Under the pieces are notes generated by a model, which worked only from the letters and a program-made list of their open reading frames with translations, was not told the DNA's origin and did no database searches. A program made the position numbers and the translations under genes. This document shows, piece by piece, positions 44,673 to 53,153 of a stretch of DNA of 64,000 nucleotides. Numbering within the stretch: position 1 is the first letter of the stretch; each line of letters begins with the position of its first letter. Source of the stretch: Deltaproteobacteria bacterium (GTDB taxonomy: Bacteria; Myxococcota_A; Polyangia; Polyangiales; Ga0077539). The DNA lies in contig JADJAE010000009.1 in assembly GCA_016704445.1 (NCBI GenBank), forward strand, positions 124,001 through 188,000, in the 5' to 3' direction.

Positions 44673-46089
44673 TCATGCGGCGTGTCGCATCGCGCGGAAG
44701 GGCGCGGCGGCGCGCCGATAGACTCGTCGCAGCGGCGCGAGGGCTTCGACCTGAGCGAGCAACGGATCGCGCCCCAGCGCCACGCGCGCGGTGCGCAGGA
44801 TGTCCTCAAAGCTCACGGCGTCCTTGTGGCCGTACCAGGGGCGGTTGGGCACCACGGCTTGAAGCCCGCGTTCGGACTGCTCCCAGAACCACATCACCAG
44901 CACCCCGTAGAGAAGCCCCACGCACGGCGCCGTGCGACGAACCGCCCACTCCAGGCGTGCCCGCGATGCACACAGCCCGAGGAATTGTTTGACCTCAAAG
45001 AAGTAGACCTCAATCGACCACCGGCGCGCATACCCGGTCAGGATCGAGGCCGCATCCGTCTTCGAGTCGGTACACAGAAACGCGCGCAGCGGCAGCGTCC
45101 CGGTCGTGCAGCGCAGCAGCACCACACGGATCGACGGCGCCCCCAGCACGCTCCACCACTGCACCTCCGCCGTCTTGATCTGCATCGCGCGAAGGCCGCC
45201 AGAGCCCGCGCTTCGATCGTCTCCCAGGGGTGGCTCGTGTCCTCGGCCCAGGCCGCGGGCGCGCCGCGGGGCCCCCTTGGGGCTGTGGCGCCCGGTGCGG
45301 AGGGTGCGGCCCCGGCTGTGGTCAGCGCCGCTCGGGCGTCAACGCGCCGAGCACCCGGACGCGCGAGGGCAGCCCGCGGAGCACCGCGCGGTTGGTGTAG
45401 CTAACGTCGAGGAGCAGATCGAACGACGCCTCGGGCAACCAACGGAGCAGTAGCTCGACCAGCTCGCGGGCCTGCTCGGTCTTGGTGCGGTAGTCGCCGC
45501 CGTGGCGCGCGCACTCCTTCTTGCTGCGGTAGAGCCGGAAGAGCAGCGGGATGGCGAAGGGTCGAGGCGAGAAGGGCACCGTCACGACGAGCGCGCAGGT
45601 CACCCAGACGTGGCCGAAGGTGAAGGTCTTGCGCTTGCGGGTGGAGCGCACCGCATCGAGGTGCGTGCCGAGGCCGAAGACCGTGGGGCCCTTGTGGGTG
45701 CCGAGCGTGTCGTCGATCACGAACTGCAACCGCAGCTTGCGCGCGGAGAGGCGCTCGACGAGCGCCGCGAGCCAGAGCCGGGCGAGGGCGTCGAGGTCCC
45801 ACCGCCGACGGGAGAAGACGCGGTGGAAGGCCGAGTGCTCCCAGACGCCCGCGGCGCCGCTGACGACGAGGCACTCGGTGAGGGCGTGGCGCTCGGTGCA
45901 CAGCACCCACGCCGCCATCAGCAGCAGCCAGCGCGCGAACGTCGCGGCGGTGAACGCGGGGCGGAAGACTTCCAACGCACGTAGGAACGTGCGAGCACTG
46001 TCCGTAGGCACGGAGCCTCCGATCGGTGGGGGTTGTGTGGTAACGCCACCATCGGTCGGGAGCTCCGGCGCCTCAAGCCCCCCGATCAC
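44673..46089 (-). pseudogene. Transposase of the IS, frameshifted
   Basis: The first part (46089-45322, GTG start, 255 residues) carries the first catalytic Asp in FVIDDTLGTHKG and the second in DLLLDVSYTNRAV. The last part (45185-44673) carries the third, Glu, in YARRWSIEVYFFEVK, an exact Y-x2-R-x3-E-x6-K signature. Between them two frame changes are needed: near 45325-45345 (after RVLGALTP) and near 45188 (where HPWETIEARALAAFAR would continue into the IKTAEVQWW frame). The intervening 130 bases still read as transposase-like sequence in a third frame. So all DDE residues remain but the gene is not translatable as one protein. Confidence 0.85.
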
Positions 46090-46093
46090 CGCC

Positions 46094-46113
46094 CGTCAAG
46101 GGCCAAACCTGAG
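46094..46113 (-). repeat. Right terminal inverted repeat of the IS
   Basis: 20 bp, reverse complement of the left end (44562-44581). The putative transposase start lies just inside it, so the promoter probably overlaps this repeat. Confidence 0.85.
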
Positions 46114-46128
46114 TCAGAGGCGGGAGCG

Positions 46129-46146
46129 CTGCGTCAGGGGACGCAG
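46129..46146 (-). terminator. Hairpin at the 3' end of the Cys-rich gene
   Basis: CTGCGTC and GACGCAG form a 7-bp stem with a 4-base loop. It covers the second stop codon (46134-46136) of the Cys-rich lipoprotein reading frame and lies just beyond the IS, so it likely served as the terminator for that gene on the minus strand. Confidence 0.4.
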
Positions 46147-46253
46147 GCGGTGGCGGACTCGCGCGCGATGAGGCTGGGGAGGCCTCCGCTCACGGCGAGG
46201 GTCACGTAGCCCGAGGCGATGGAGCCGAACGCGCCGTGCATCGGGCAGTCTCA
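46134..46253 (-). other. In-frame TGA followed by a 38-codon tail
   Basis: The TGA at 46253-46251 ends the reading frame after TSGFSTF. The same frame then reads DCPMHGAFGSIASGYVTLAV and about 18 further residues to a second TGA at 46136-46134. The tail has normal amino-acid composition with two Cys and lies at the natural end of the gene before a hairpin. It looks like the original C-terminus cut off by a nonsense mutation; TGA recoding as selenocysteine is a remote alternative. Confidence 0.6.
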
Positions 46254-49200
46254 GAAGGTGCTGAAGCCCGAGGTCACGGGGTGCGACGCCGCCGCAGCGG
46301 TGAGCGTGGCCGAGCAGTGGTTCGTGCGGTTCGTGGTGAAGCCCGAGCCGAGCACGCTGGCGAAGGTCTCCGGGAGACCGCGCGCCCCGCCGTCGCCGCA
46401 GCACATGGTGCAGCCCCAGGAGAAGAAGAGGCCGGTGCGGCCGCCTTCGCTGGTGCGCCCCAGGCCCTTCAGCCAGTTGACGGAGTTGCGGTAGAGCACC
46501 GGGGCGTGGCCGTCCTGGTGGTAGTCCGCGTCGCCGGTGAGCAGCACGATGCGCCCTTGCACGGCCGGACCCCAGGTGGCCTGGGTGTCCTGCGCGGTGC
46601 CGTAGAGAGCGCCGCTGCCGCTGCTGCAGTTGCCGCCGTCGATCCAGATGATGTCGTACGCGGCGAACTGCGCCGCGGTCATCGAGCGCCACATCGCGTC
46701 GCTCGCCACCGTGATCACCGTCCCAGCCGGGAACATCGCCGACCCGCGGGTGTTGCCCGGGCCGTAGATCAGGACGCGCGCCGCCGAGGTGTTGCAGCGC
46801 GGGGCGCAGCTCCCGGCCGTGCAGGCGCCGCCGCCGGCGCAGGCCGTGCCGCAAGCGCCGCAGTTCGTGGACGAGGTCTGCGTGTTGGTCTCGCAGCCGT
46901 CCGTCGGCATCGCGTTGCAGTCGCCGAAGCCCGTGTTGCACGAGGCCACTCGGCACGCGCCCGACGAGCACACGCCCACGCCATTGGAGATGGAGCAGAC
47001 GGTGCCGCAGGCGCCGCAGTTGGTGAGCGAGGTGCCGGTGTTGACCTCGCAGCCGTTGGCCGCGTTGCCGTCGCAGTCGGCGAAGCCGGCGTTGCAGACG
47101 AAGCCGCAGCGCGAGCCCGCGCAGGACGACGACGCGTTGGCGCGGGCAGGGCACACGGTGCCGCAGGCGCCGCAGTTGCTCGGGTCGGTGGCGACGTTGG
47201 TGCAGCTACCCGAGCAGTTGGTGAGGCCGGCCGCGCAGGTCACCACGCAGCGACCCGCGGAGCAGACCTGGCCACCCGGGCAGGTGGTGCCGCAGACGCC
47301 GCAGTTGTTGAGGTCGGTCTGCAGGTCGCGGCAGGTGCCCGAGCAGTTGGTCTGCCCGGCCGGGCACACCAGGGTGCAGGTGCCGGCCACGCAGCTCTGG
47401 CCGGACGCGCAGACGCGCCCGCAGACGCCGCAGTTGCTCACGTCCGACGTGATGTCGCGGCAGGTCGTGCCGCAGGCCGTGAGGCCCGCCGCGCAGCTCG
47501 TCACGCAGGCCGAGCCCGCGCAGATCTGCCCCGCGGGGCACACGGTGCCGCAGGCGCCGCAGTTGTTGCGGTCGGACACGAGGTTGACGCACGTGGAGCC
47601 GCAGGCCGTCTGGCCGATCGGGCACGTGATCACGCAAGCGCCCGCCGTGCAGACCTGACCCGACGGGCAGGTGGTGCCGCAGGCGCCGCAGTTGGTGCGG
47701 TCGTTCTGGAGGTCACGGCAGATGCCCGAGCAGTTGCTGAGGCCCGCGCCGCAGGTGACCGAGCAGGCCCCCGCCACGCAGGCCTGGCCGGCGGCGCACA
47801 CCCGGCCGCAGGCGCCGCAGTTGGTGTTGTCGTTGCCGAGGTCGCGGCAGGTGCCGCCGCAGGCCGTGAGGCCCATCTGGCAGGTGACCACGCAGGCGCC
47901 GGCCTGGCAGATCTGGCCGCCCGGGCAGACGGTGCCGCACGAGCCGCAGTGGTTGTTGTCCGTCTGGAGGTCGCGGCAGGTGCCGCCGCAGTTCGAGAGG
48001 CCCGTGCCGCAGGAGACGCGGCACATGCCGCCGTTGCACACCTGGCCCGAGGGGCAGGCGGTGCCGCAGGCGCCGCAGTGGCTGATGTCGGTCTGCAGGT
48101 CGCGGCAGACGCCCGAGCACGCGGTCTGCCCCTGGAGGCACGACACCACGCAGCGCCCCGCGGCGCACGCCTGACCCGAGGGGCAGTTGGTGCCGCAGGC
48201 GCCGCAGTTGACGCGGTCGGTCTGAAGGTCGCGGCAGACGCCCATGCAGTCCGTGAGGCCGGTGCCGCACGAGACCACGCAGGCCGCGTTCGAGCACACC
48301 CGGCCCGCGGGGCAGGCCGTGCCGCAGGCGGCGCAGTTGTTCACGTCGGTCTGCAGGTCGCGGCAGACGCCGCCGCAGTTGGTGGTACCCGCGCCACAGG
48401 AGACACGGCACATGCCGCCGGAGCACACCTGGCCCGCGGCGCAGGCGATGCCGCAGCCACCGCAGTGGGCGACGTCGCTCGCGAGGTCGCGGCAGACGCC
48501 CGTGCAGTTGGTGAGACCCTCGAGGCAGGACACCTGGCAGCGTCCCGCGGAGCAGACCTGGCCCGCGGCGCAGGCGGTGCCGCACATGCCGCAGTTGGCG
48601 CGGTCGGTGTCGAGGTCGCGGCAGACGTTGCTGCAGTTGGTGAGGCCGCCGCCGCACGAGACGGTGCAGGCGCCGCGCGAGCAGACCTGGCCGGCCGCGC
48701 AGGCCGTGCCGCAGGCGCCGCAGTTGGCGTTGTCGGTCTGGGTGTCGCGGCAGACGCCCGAGCAGTTGGTGGTGCCGGCGCCGCAGGAGACGACGCAGGC
48801 GCCCATGGAGCAGACCTGGCCGGCCGCGCAGGCGGTGCCGCAGGCGCCGCAGTGGGCGTTGTCCGTCTGGAGGTCGCGGCAGGTGCCCGAGCAGTCCGCG
48901 GTGCCCGCGCTGCAAGAGACCTGACACATCCCGCGAGAGCAGACCTGGCCGGGCATGCAGCGGGTGCCGCAGGCGCCGCAGTTGTTCACGTCGGTCTGGA
49001 CGTCACGGCAGACGTTCTCGCAGCTCGTGAGGCCGCCGCCGCAGGAGACGACGCAGCGGCCCGCGGTGCAGACCTCGCCGGACCCGCACGCGTTGCCGCA
49101 GGCGCCGCAGCCGAGGCGGTCGCTGGTGACGTCACGGCAGACGCCCATGCAGTCGGTGAAGCCCGCGCCGCAGGTCGTACGGCAGGCGCCGCGGACGCAG

Positions 49201-49928
49201 AACTGTCCGAAGGGGCACGCGTTGCCGCAGCTTCCGCAGTTACTGATGTCGTTGCTGGTGTCCGAGCAGATCTCGCCGGGCATTCCGCCGTCGGCCGCCG
49301 GTGCGGGGCACTGGACCGAAAGCTCCGGGCACCGGATGCGGCAGCGGCCGGCCTGGCAGGAGAAGCCCTCCTCGCAGGTGTTTCCGCAGGCGCCGCAGTC
49401 GAAGCGGTCGGCCTGCAGGTCGGCGCAGTAGCGCTCGCCGCCGCCGTCCATGCCCGCGCCGCCGCGGGTGCACTCGGTCGTGGTGCCGGTGCACATGAAC
49501 GTGCACGCGCCGTTGGCGCAGACCTGGTTGGTGCCGCAGGCCATCCCGCAGGCGCCGCAGTTCGCCCGGTCGGTGCGGACGGATACGCACGCGAGGCCCG
49601 CGCCGGCGTCGCCGGCCGAGCGGCACAGCGTCTCGCCGGTCCCACAGTCCGGCACGCAGGCGCCGTTCTGACAGACGTTGCCCGTGGAGCACGAGCGCCC
49701 GCAGGCGCCGCAGTTCTCCCGGTCGGTGCGCGGGTCGGCGCAGCGCTGGTTGCACGACAGCAGGGGCGACGGGCACACCGACGCGTCCATGCTGGCGTCC
49801 GCGGTGACGTCGACGGTCGCGTCGCGGCGCTCCGTGCCACCGACGACCGATGCGCCGTCACAGCCAGCAGCGACGAGCGCCGCAGCGAAAAGTATCCATT
49901 TGTACGATAGGCGAGACTCTCCTCCAAT
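46251..49928 (-). CDS. Large Cys-rich repeat lipoprotein with GATase-like C-terminal domain
   Basis: About 1225 residues, start uncertain. The signal peptide LSYKWILFAAALVAAGC has a clear lipobox, but no ATG/GTG/TTG precedes it in frame; ATT 49928 is a placeholder near a GGAGGAG sequence. After an Asp-rich linker come 22 tandem units of about 37-43 residues with cores like NCGACGTACAAGQVC, CRDLQTD and VSC: about 8 Cys per unit, presumably disulfide knots. This repeat is widespread in myxobacterial surface proteins, whose function is unknown. The C-terminal 165 residues (ARVLIYGPGNTRGSAMFPAG, AAYDIIWIDGGNCSS, GRIVLLTGDADYHQ, HPVTSG) resemble ThuA/GATase1-like domains. The gene is divergent from the AI-2E transporter and is followed by the IS. 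Confidence 0.8.
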   Translation of the reverse strand: MGGESRLSYKWILFAAALVAAGCDGASVVGGTERRDATVDVTADASMDASVCPSPLLSCNQRCADPRTDRENCGACGRSCSTGNVCQNGACVPDCGTGETLCRSAGDAGAGLACVSVRTDRANCGACGMACGTNQVCANGACTFMCTGTTTECTRGGAGMDGGGERYCADLQADRFDCGACGNTCEEGFSCQAGRCRIRCPELSVQCPAPAADGGMPGEICSDTSNDISNCGSCGNACPFGQFCVRGACRTTCGAGFTDCMGVCRDVTSDRLGCGACGNACGSGEVCTAGRCVVSCGGGLTSCENVCRDVQTDVNNCGACGTRCMPGQVCSRGMCQVSCSAGTADCSGTCRDLQTDNAHCGACGTACAAGQVCSMGACVVSCGAGTTNCSGVCRDTQTDNANCGACGTACAAGQVCSRGACTVSCGGGLTNCSNVCRDLDTDRANCGMCGTACAAGQVCSAGRCQVSCLEGLTNCTGVCRDLASDVAHCGGCGIACAAGQVCSGGMCRVSCGAGTTNCGGVCRDLQTDVNNCAACGTACPAGRVCSNAACVVSCGTGLTDCMGVCRDLQTDRVNCGACGTNCPSGQACAAGRCVVSCLQGQTACSGVCRDLQTDISHCGACGTACPSGQVCNGGMCRVSCGTGLSNCGGTCRDLQTDNNHCGSCGTVCPGGQICQAGACVVTCQMGLTACGGTCRDLGNDNTNCGACGRVCAAGQACVAGACSVTCGAGLSNCSGICRDLQNDRTNCGACGTTCPSGQVCTAGACVITCPIGQTACGSTCVNLVSDRNNCGACGTVCPAGQICAGSACVTSCAAGLTACGTTCRDITSDVSNCGVCGRVCASGQSCVAGTCTLVCPAGQTNCSGTCRDLQTDLNNCGVCGTTCPGGQVCSAGRCVVTCAAGLTNCSGSCTNVATDPSNCGACGTVCPARANASSSCAGSRCGFVCNAGFADCDGNAANGCEVNTGTSLTNCGACGTVCSISNGVGVCSSGACRVASCNTGFGDCNAMPTDGCETNTQTSSTNCGACGTACAGGGACTAGSCAPRCNTSAARVLIYGPGNTRGSAMFPAGTVITVASDAMWRSMTAAQFAAYDIIWIDGGNCSSGSGALYGTAQDTQATWGPAVQGRIVLLTGDADYHQDGHAPVLYRNSVNWLKGLGRTSEGGRTGLFFSWGCTMCCGDGGARGLPETFASVLGSGFTTNRTNHCSATLTAAAASHPVTSGFSTF
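46800..49760 (-). repeat. 22 tandem Cys-rich coding repeats
   Basis: The NCGACG-type core recurs 22 times in the minus-strand reading frame, with neighbouring units most alike in the centre (for example ANCGACGTACAAGQVC twice in succession). Codon spacing is nearly constant, so the DNA itself is a degenerate tandem repeat of roughly 110-130 bp. Such arrays can change unit number by recombination or slippage, so the length should vary among strains and may be mis-assembled from short reads. Confidence 0.85.
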
Positions 49929-50090
49929 GCGGTCGATCCGCAGTGTCCGGCAGTCTCTGCAAGTTCGGCGACGATGTCGAAGGCATAGATGTCCCCGCCG
50001 CACATCCGGGTGATGGCCCACAGTGTGGGTCCGAAGCCGTGGAGAAAGCGGGGGAGCGGCGAGGGGCGGGGTGTACCCTCCGGCGCCGTG

Positions 50091-51278
50091 ATGCGAATGG
50101 TGTTCACCGACCGCAACGTGCGGCGGATCTTCGTCCTGGCGCTCTTCCTCGGGCTGCTCTACGCCTTCCGGCACCTGGCGGTGCTGCTGGTGTTCTTCGT
50201 GCTGTTCGAGCGGGCGCTCGGGGCGGGCGCGAAGTGGCTCAACGCGCGCTTCCAGGTGCCCATCGCGCTGGCCGTGCTGGGGCAGGTGGTGCTCGCTACC
50301 TGCGCCGTAGCGCTGCTGTCCTTCCTCGGATACACGCGGGTCGTCCCGGCGGTGCCGCAGCTCAGGTCGGAGCTCGAGGGGCAGTTTCACCACCTGCGCG
50401 AGTGGCTTCACGCGCGGGGCTGGGAGCACACGGTCAGCGAGCACGCGTCGCAGGGGCTCGAGCGCGCCCAGCACTACGCCGGCAACGTGGTGGGCTTCCT
50501 CGGATCGGTCGGCAAGAGCGCCATCTACGTGCTGATCGGGCTCATCCTGTCGGTGGTCTTCCTCATCGAAAACCGCGAGCTGGAGCGCTGGCGCGAGTCC
50601 CTGGGCGAGGACTCCCCGCCGCGCATCATGATGCGGTACTTCAGCTACCTCTGCGACGCGATCGCCATCACCGCCAAGCTCCAGGTGATCGTCGCGCTCG
50701 TGAACACGCTGCTCACGCTGCCGGTGCTGCTGCTGATGCGCTTCCCGAGCATCCCGGCGCTGATGGTGTTCCTCTTCGTGATGGGCTTGATCCCGGTGGT
50801 GGGCGGGGTCGTGTCGGGCGCCGTGATGGCGGTGCTGGCCTACACGCACAAGGGCATGGTCGGCGTCGGGGTGTTCTTCGCGAGCACCTTCGTGCTGCAC
50901 AAGATCGAGAGCTACTACCTCTCGCCGCGGCTGACGGCCCAGCACGTGAAGCTGCCGGGCTTCGTGATCATCACGTCGCTCATCCTCTTCGAGCACCTGT
51001 TCGGCCTCGTGGGCTTGTTCCTCTCCTTCCCGAGCCTCTACGTGGCGGCCAAGATCCGCGAGAGCTGGGCCGACGCCGAGCGGGAGCACGAGGACGAGGC
51101 ACGGCTCAGCGGGATGATGCGCATCTCGCGAGCCCCCGGCGCCGCGGGCGCGTTAGTCAGTCGCCGAAGAGGCTCCCCTGCCGGGTCGGCCGCCGGAAGG
51201 TCTTCTCGCCCTCGTCCTCGCCCGCCTCGCTCTCGTTCATCCCCAGGCGTCGGCACTGCGCCTCGAAGAGGCCGGTGA
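50091..51278 (+). CDS. AI-2E family (PerM-like) membrane transporter
   Basis: 395 residues from ATG 50091 (MRMVFTDRNVRR). About eight membrane helices: two at the N-terminus (IFVLALFLGLLYAFRHLAVLLVFF), VALLSFLGYTRVV, a soluble helical part, then GKSAIYVLIGLILSVVFLIEN and the C-terminal group. The family signature PSIPALMVFLFVMGLIPVVG (GxxxxPxxG-like region) is visible. Members include the AI-2 exporter TqsA and Na+/H+ antiporters; the substrate here is unknown. The last 40 residues (after RISRAPGAAGA) are Arg/Pro/Ser-rich and overlap the convergent radical SAM gene by 122 bp, which suggests a shifted 3' end. Confidence 0.85.
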   Translation: MRMVFTDRNVRRIFVLALFLGLLYAFRHLAVLLVFFVLFERALGAGAKWLNARFQVPIALAVLGQVVLATCAVALLSFLGYTRVVPAVPQLRSELEGQFHHLREWLHARGWEHTVSEHASQGLERAQHYAGNVVGFLGSVGKSAIYVLIGLILSVVFLIENRELERWRESLGEDSPPRIMMRYFSYLCDAIAITAKLQVIVALVNTLLTLPVLLLMRFPSIPALMVFLFVMGLIPVVGGVVSGAVMAVLAYTHKGMVGVGVFFASTFVLHKIESYYLSPRLTAQHVKLPGFVIITSLILFEHLFGLVGLFLSFPSLYVAAKIRESWADAEREHEDEARLSGMMRISRAPGAAGALVSRRRGSPAGSAAGRSSRPRPRPPRSRSSPGVGTAPRRGR

Positions 51279-52182
51279 TGGCCTCCCAGCGAGGGCCGCT
51301 GCCGCGCATCCGGCTGCCGAAGCGAGGGTCGTTCTTGCGCCCTCCCCGGAGCTCCACGATGGCGTGACCGATGCGCCTCGCCCGGTCGGGGAAGGCCTCC
51401 GCCATGCGCTCCTCGAAGACCGGCAGCACCTCCGCGGGCAGCCGCACCATCTGCATGAAGGCCCGCCGCGCGCCGTGGGCGTGGGCCATGGAGAGCACCC
51501 TCGCGGCCTGGTCGTCGTTGAGCCCGGGGATGATCGGCGCCACCGCCACGCCGCAGTCGACGCCCGCGTCGGTGAGCACCCGCAGCGACTCCAGCCGACG
51601 CGCCACCGAGGAGGCCCAGGGCTCCACCGCGCGCGCCTGCGCCTCGTCGGCGAAGGCGAGGCTCACGAACACCCGCACCGCTGCGACCTTCGCGAGGGCC
51701 GCGAGCAGCGCCGCGTCGCGCTGCACCAGGGCGCTCTTGGTGATGATCGCGACCGGGTTGCGGTACTCCAGGCAGAGCTCGAGGCAGCGGCGGGTGAGCT
51801 GGTAGGTCGCCTCGATGGGCTGGTAGCAGTCGGTGTTGCCCGAGAAGGTGATGGCCCCGCCGTCCCAGCTCTTCTTCTCGAAGGCGGCCTTCAAGAGCGC
51901 CGGGGCGTTGGTCTTCACGACGATCTTGCGGTCGAAGTCCGTGCCCGCGCCGAAGCCCAGGTACTGGTGCGAGGTGCGCGCGTAGCAGTAGGCGCAGCCG
52001 TGGATGCAGCCGCGGTAGGGGTTGAGGCTCCAGCGGAAGGGGATGTCCGGGCTGTCGTTGCCCGAGACGATGGAGCGCGCCTCCTCCTCGAAGATCTCCA
52101 GCTTCGCCGGCGGGACCTCCTCGAAGTACTCGACCGCGGTGCTGCTCCAGGGGTTCGGGGGGTTGGAGACCGGGCGCACCAT
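51157..52182 (-). CDS. Radical SAM protein, PA0069/SplB-like family
   Basis: 341 residues. The [4Fe-4S]-SAM motif C-x3-C-x2-C is GCIHGCAYCYARTSH. The N-terminal block FRWSLNPYRGCIHGC and ITFSGNTDCYQPIEATYQLTR match the PA0069 family related to spore photoproduct lyase. It is a soluble cytosolic radical enzyme; the substrate is not known. It would not be an SPL by itself, because the conserved Cys of that enzyme was not identified. It overlaps the AI-2E gene tail-to-tail and lies 12 bp downstream of the FGE-like lipoprotein gene on the same strand. Confidence 0.88.
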   Translation of the reverse strand: MVRPVSNPPNPWSSTAVEYFEEVPPAKLEIFEEEARSIVSGNDSPDIPFRWSLNPYRGCIHGCAYCYARTSHQYLGFGAGTDFDRKIVVKTNAPALLKAAFEKKSWDGGAITFSGNTDCYQPIEATYQLTRRCLELCLEYRNPVAIITKSALVQRDAALLAALAKVAAVRVFVSLAFADEAQARAVEPWASSVARRLESLRVLTDAGVDCGVAVAPIIPGLNDDQAARVLSMAHAHGARRAFMQMVRLPAEVLPVFEERMAEAFPDRARRIGHAIVELRGGRKNDPRFGSRMRGSGPRWEAITGLFEAQCRRLGMNESEAGEDEGEKTFRRPTRQGSLFGD

Positions 52183-52194
52183 CGCGGCGTCAGT

Positions 52195-53109
52195 CTACGA
52201 GCTCGGGTCGTACGCGCAGCGCACGCCGAGGTCGTAGTCATGGAAGTTGGGGTGCTGCCCCTCCCGGAAGGTGGCGCGCTGCCGCTCGACCTGGTCGTTG
52301 TTGAAGCCTCCGCCGCGGGTGACGCGCGCCGAGCCCTCGGCGGGCCCCGCGGGGTTCTCCTGCAACGCGGCGTCGTAGGAGCGGGCGTACCAGTCCGCGG
52401 TCCACTCCCAGACGTTGCCCGAGAGGTCGAGCACGCCGAAGGGTGACGCGCCGGTCGGGTGCGTGCCCACGGTGCTCGGGCCGACGCCGCCGCAGCTCTC
52501 GCTGCCGAAGGTCCAGTCGAGGCGCTCGCAGCTCGCGGGGTCGTCGTTGCCCCACGGGTAGCGGCGGCCGTCGGTGCCGCGCGCGGCGAACTCCCACTCG
52601 GCCTCGGTGGGCAGCCGGCCGCCCACGTAGCGGCAGAAGGCGTCGGACTGGCCCCAGTCGACGCCCGACACGGGCTGCGCGCCCTCCTGCAGCGTCGCCA
52701 CGGGGCGGGTGCAGGCGCCCGCGCGCACGCAGCGGGTGTACGCGTCGACGGTGACCTCGGTGCGGTCGAGGCAGTACCCGCGGAGCAGGACGGTGTGCTG
52801 CGGGTGCTCGTCGGGCGCGCCCTGTCCCTCGGGGCTGCCCATGGAGAAGCGGCCGCCTGGGACGTAGAGCGACCCTTCGGGGCAGCGGGGCAGCGTCGCG
52901 CGGTCGACCACCGCGGGGGCGCCCGGGCTGCGAGGTGCGGGAGCGTCCGCCACGCCGCCGTCCGAGGGAGCGCGCTCGCGGAGGGCGATCCAGCGAGGCG
53001 CGCCGTCGGCCGCATCGGTGGCGGCCCGGCGGGCGCTGAAGATGCAGCCGAGCCCGAGGGCGGTGGCGAGGAGAAGGAGGGAGGGGCGGCGTGCGCCAGG
53101 AGGGATCAT
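52195..53109 (-). CDS. FGE/SUMF1-domain lipoprotein
   Basis: 304 residues. Lipoprotein signal ending LLATALGLGC, an Asp/Pro-rich linker, then the formylglycine-generating-enzyme (SUMF1/C-type-lectin-like) domain (about 75-304): EGSLYVPGGRFSMGSPEGQ, LDRTEVTVDAY, GGRLPTEAEWEFAARG, RYPWGN, GNVWEWTADWY and RVTRGGGFNN. The C-terminal part lacks the Cys pair that true FGE uses to bind copper, so it is probably not a sulfatase activator. Myxobacterial lipoproteins of this type are common and of unknown use. It is 44 bp downstream of the metalloprotease gene. Confidence 0.87.
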   Translation of the reverse strand: MIPPGARRPSLLLLATALGLGCIFSARRAATDAADGAPRWIALRERAPSDGGVADAPAPRSPGAPAVVDRATLPRCPEGSLYVPGGRFSMGSPEGQGAPDEHPQHTVLLRGYCLDRTEVTVDAYTRCVRAGACTRPVATLQEGAQPVSGVDWGQSDAFCRYVGGRLPTEAEWEFAARGTDGRRYPWGNDDPASCERLDWTFGSESCGGVGPSTVGTHPTGASPFGVLDLSGNVWEWTADWYARSYDAALQENPAGPAEGSARVTRGGGFNNDQVERQRATFREGQHPNFHDYDLGVRCAYDPSS

Positions 53110-53153
53110 CGCCGCGACACTCTATCGCGGCGATGCGTCGGAGGCAGCAGCGC

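Larger units (their letters stand above)
44562..46113 (-). mobile_element. IS4/IS701-type insertion sequence, decayed
   Basis: The element is 1552 bp long. Its ends are perfect inverted repeats of 20 bp (CTCAGGTTTGG at the left end), apparently longer by partly matching bases inward. It is flanked by a 5-bp direct repeat TCAGA (44557-44561 and 46114-46118), a target duplication. The transposase is encoded on the minus strand and is broken. The YREK pattern in the transposase places it in the IS4 group; IS701 is the closest type I can name, but that family usually makes 4-bp duplications, so the family is not settled. The left insertion point touches the foot of a hairpin after lolD. Confidence 0.85.

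Noticed and set aside
44463..46133. A CRISPR array or integron near the inverted repeats.
   Set aside because: Only two terminal repeats exist, in inverted orientation with a 5-bp duplication, and the interior encodes a DDE transposase, so it is an insertion sequence.
46236..49910. A plus-strand open frame of 1224 codons opposite the Cys-rich repeat gene.
   Set aside because: Repetitive GC-rich DNA with few stop codons in the antisense frame produces it. The peptide is Ala/Gly/Arg/Val-rich without motifs, while the minus strand has a signal peptide and ordered Cys repeats.
52195..53109. A sulfatase-activating formylglycine enzyme for the sulfatase-like protein.
   Set aside because: It is an outer-envelope lipoprotein lacking the Cys pair of true FGE, and the sulfatase-like protein has Ser, not the C-x-P-S-R target motif.
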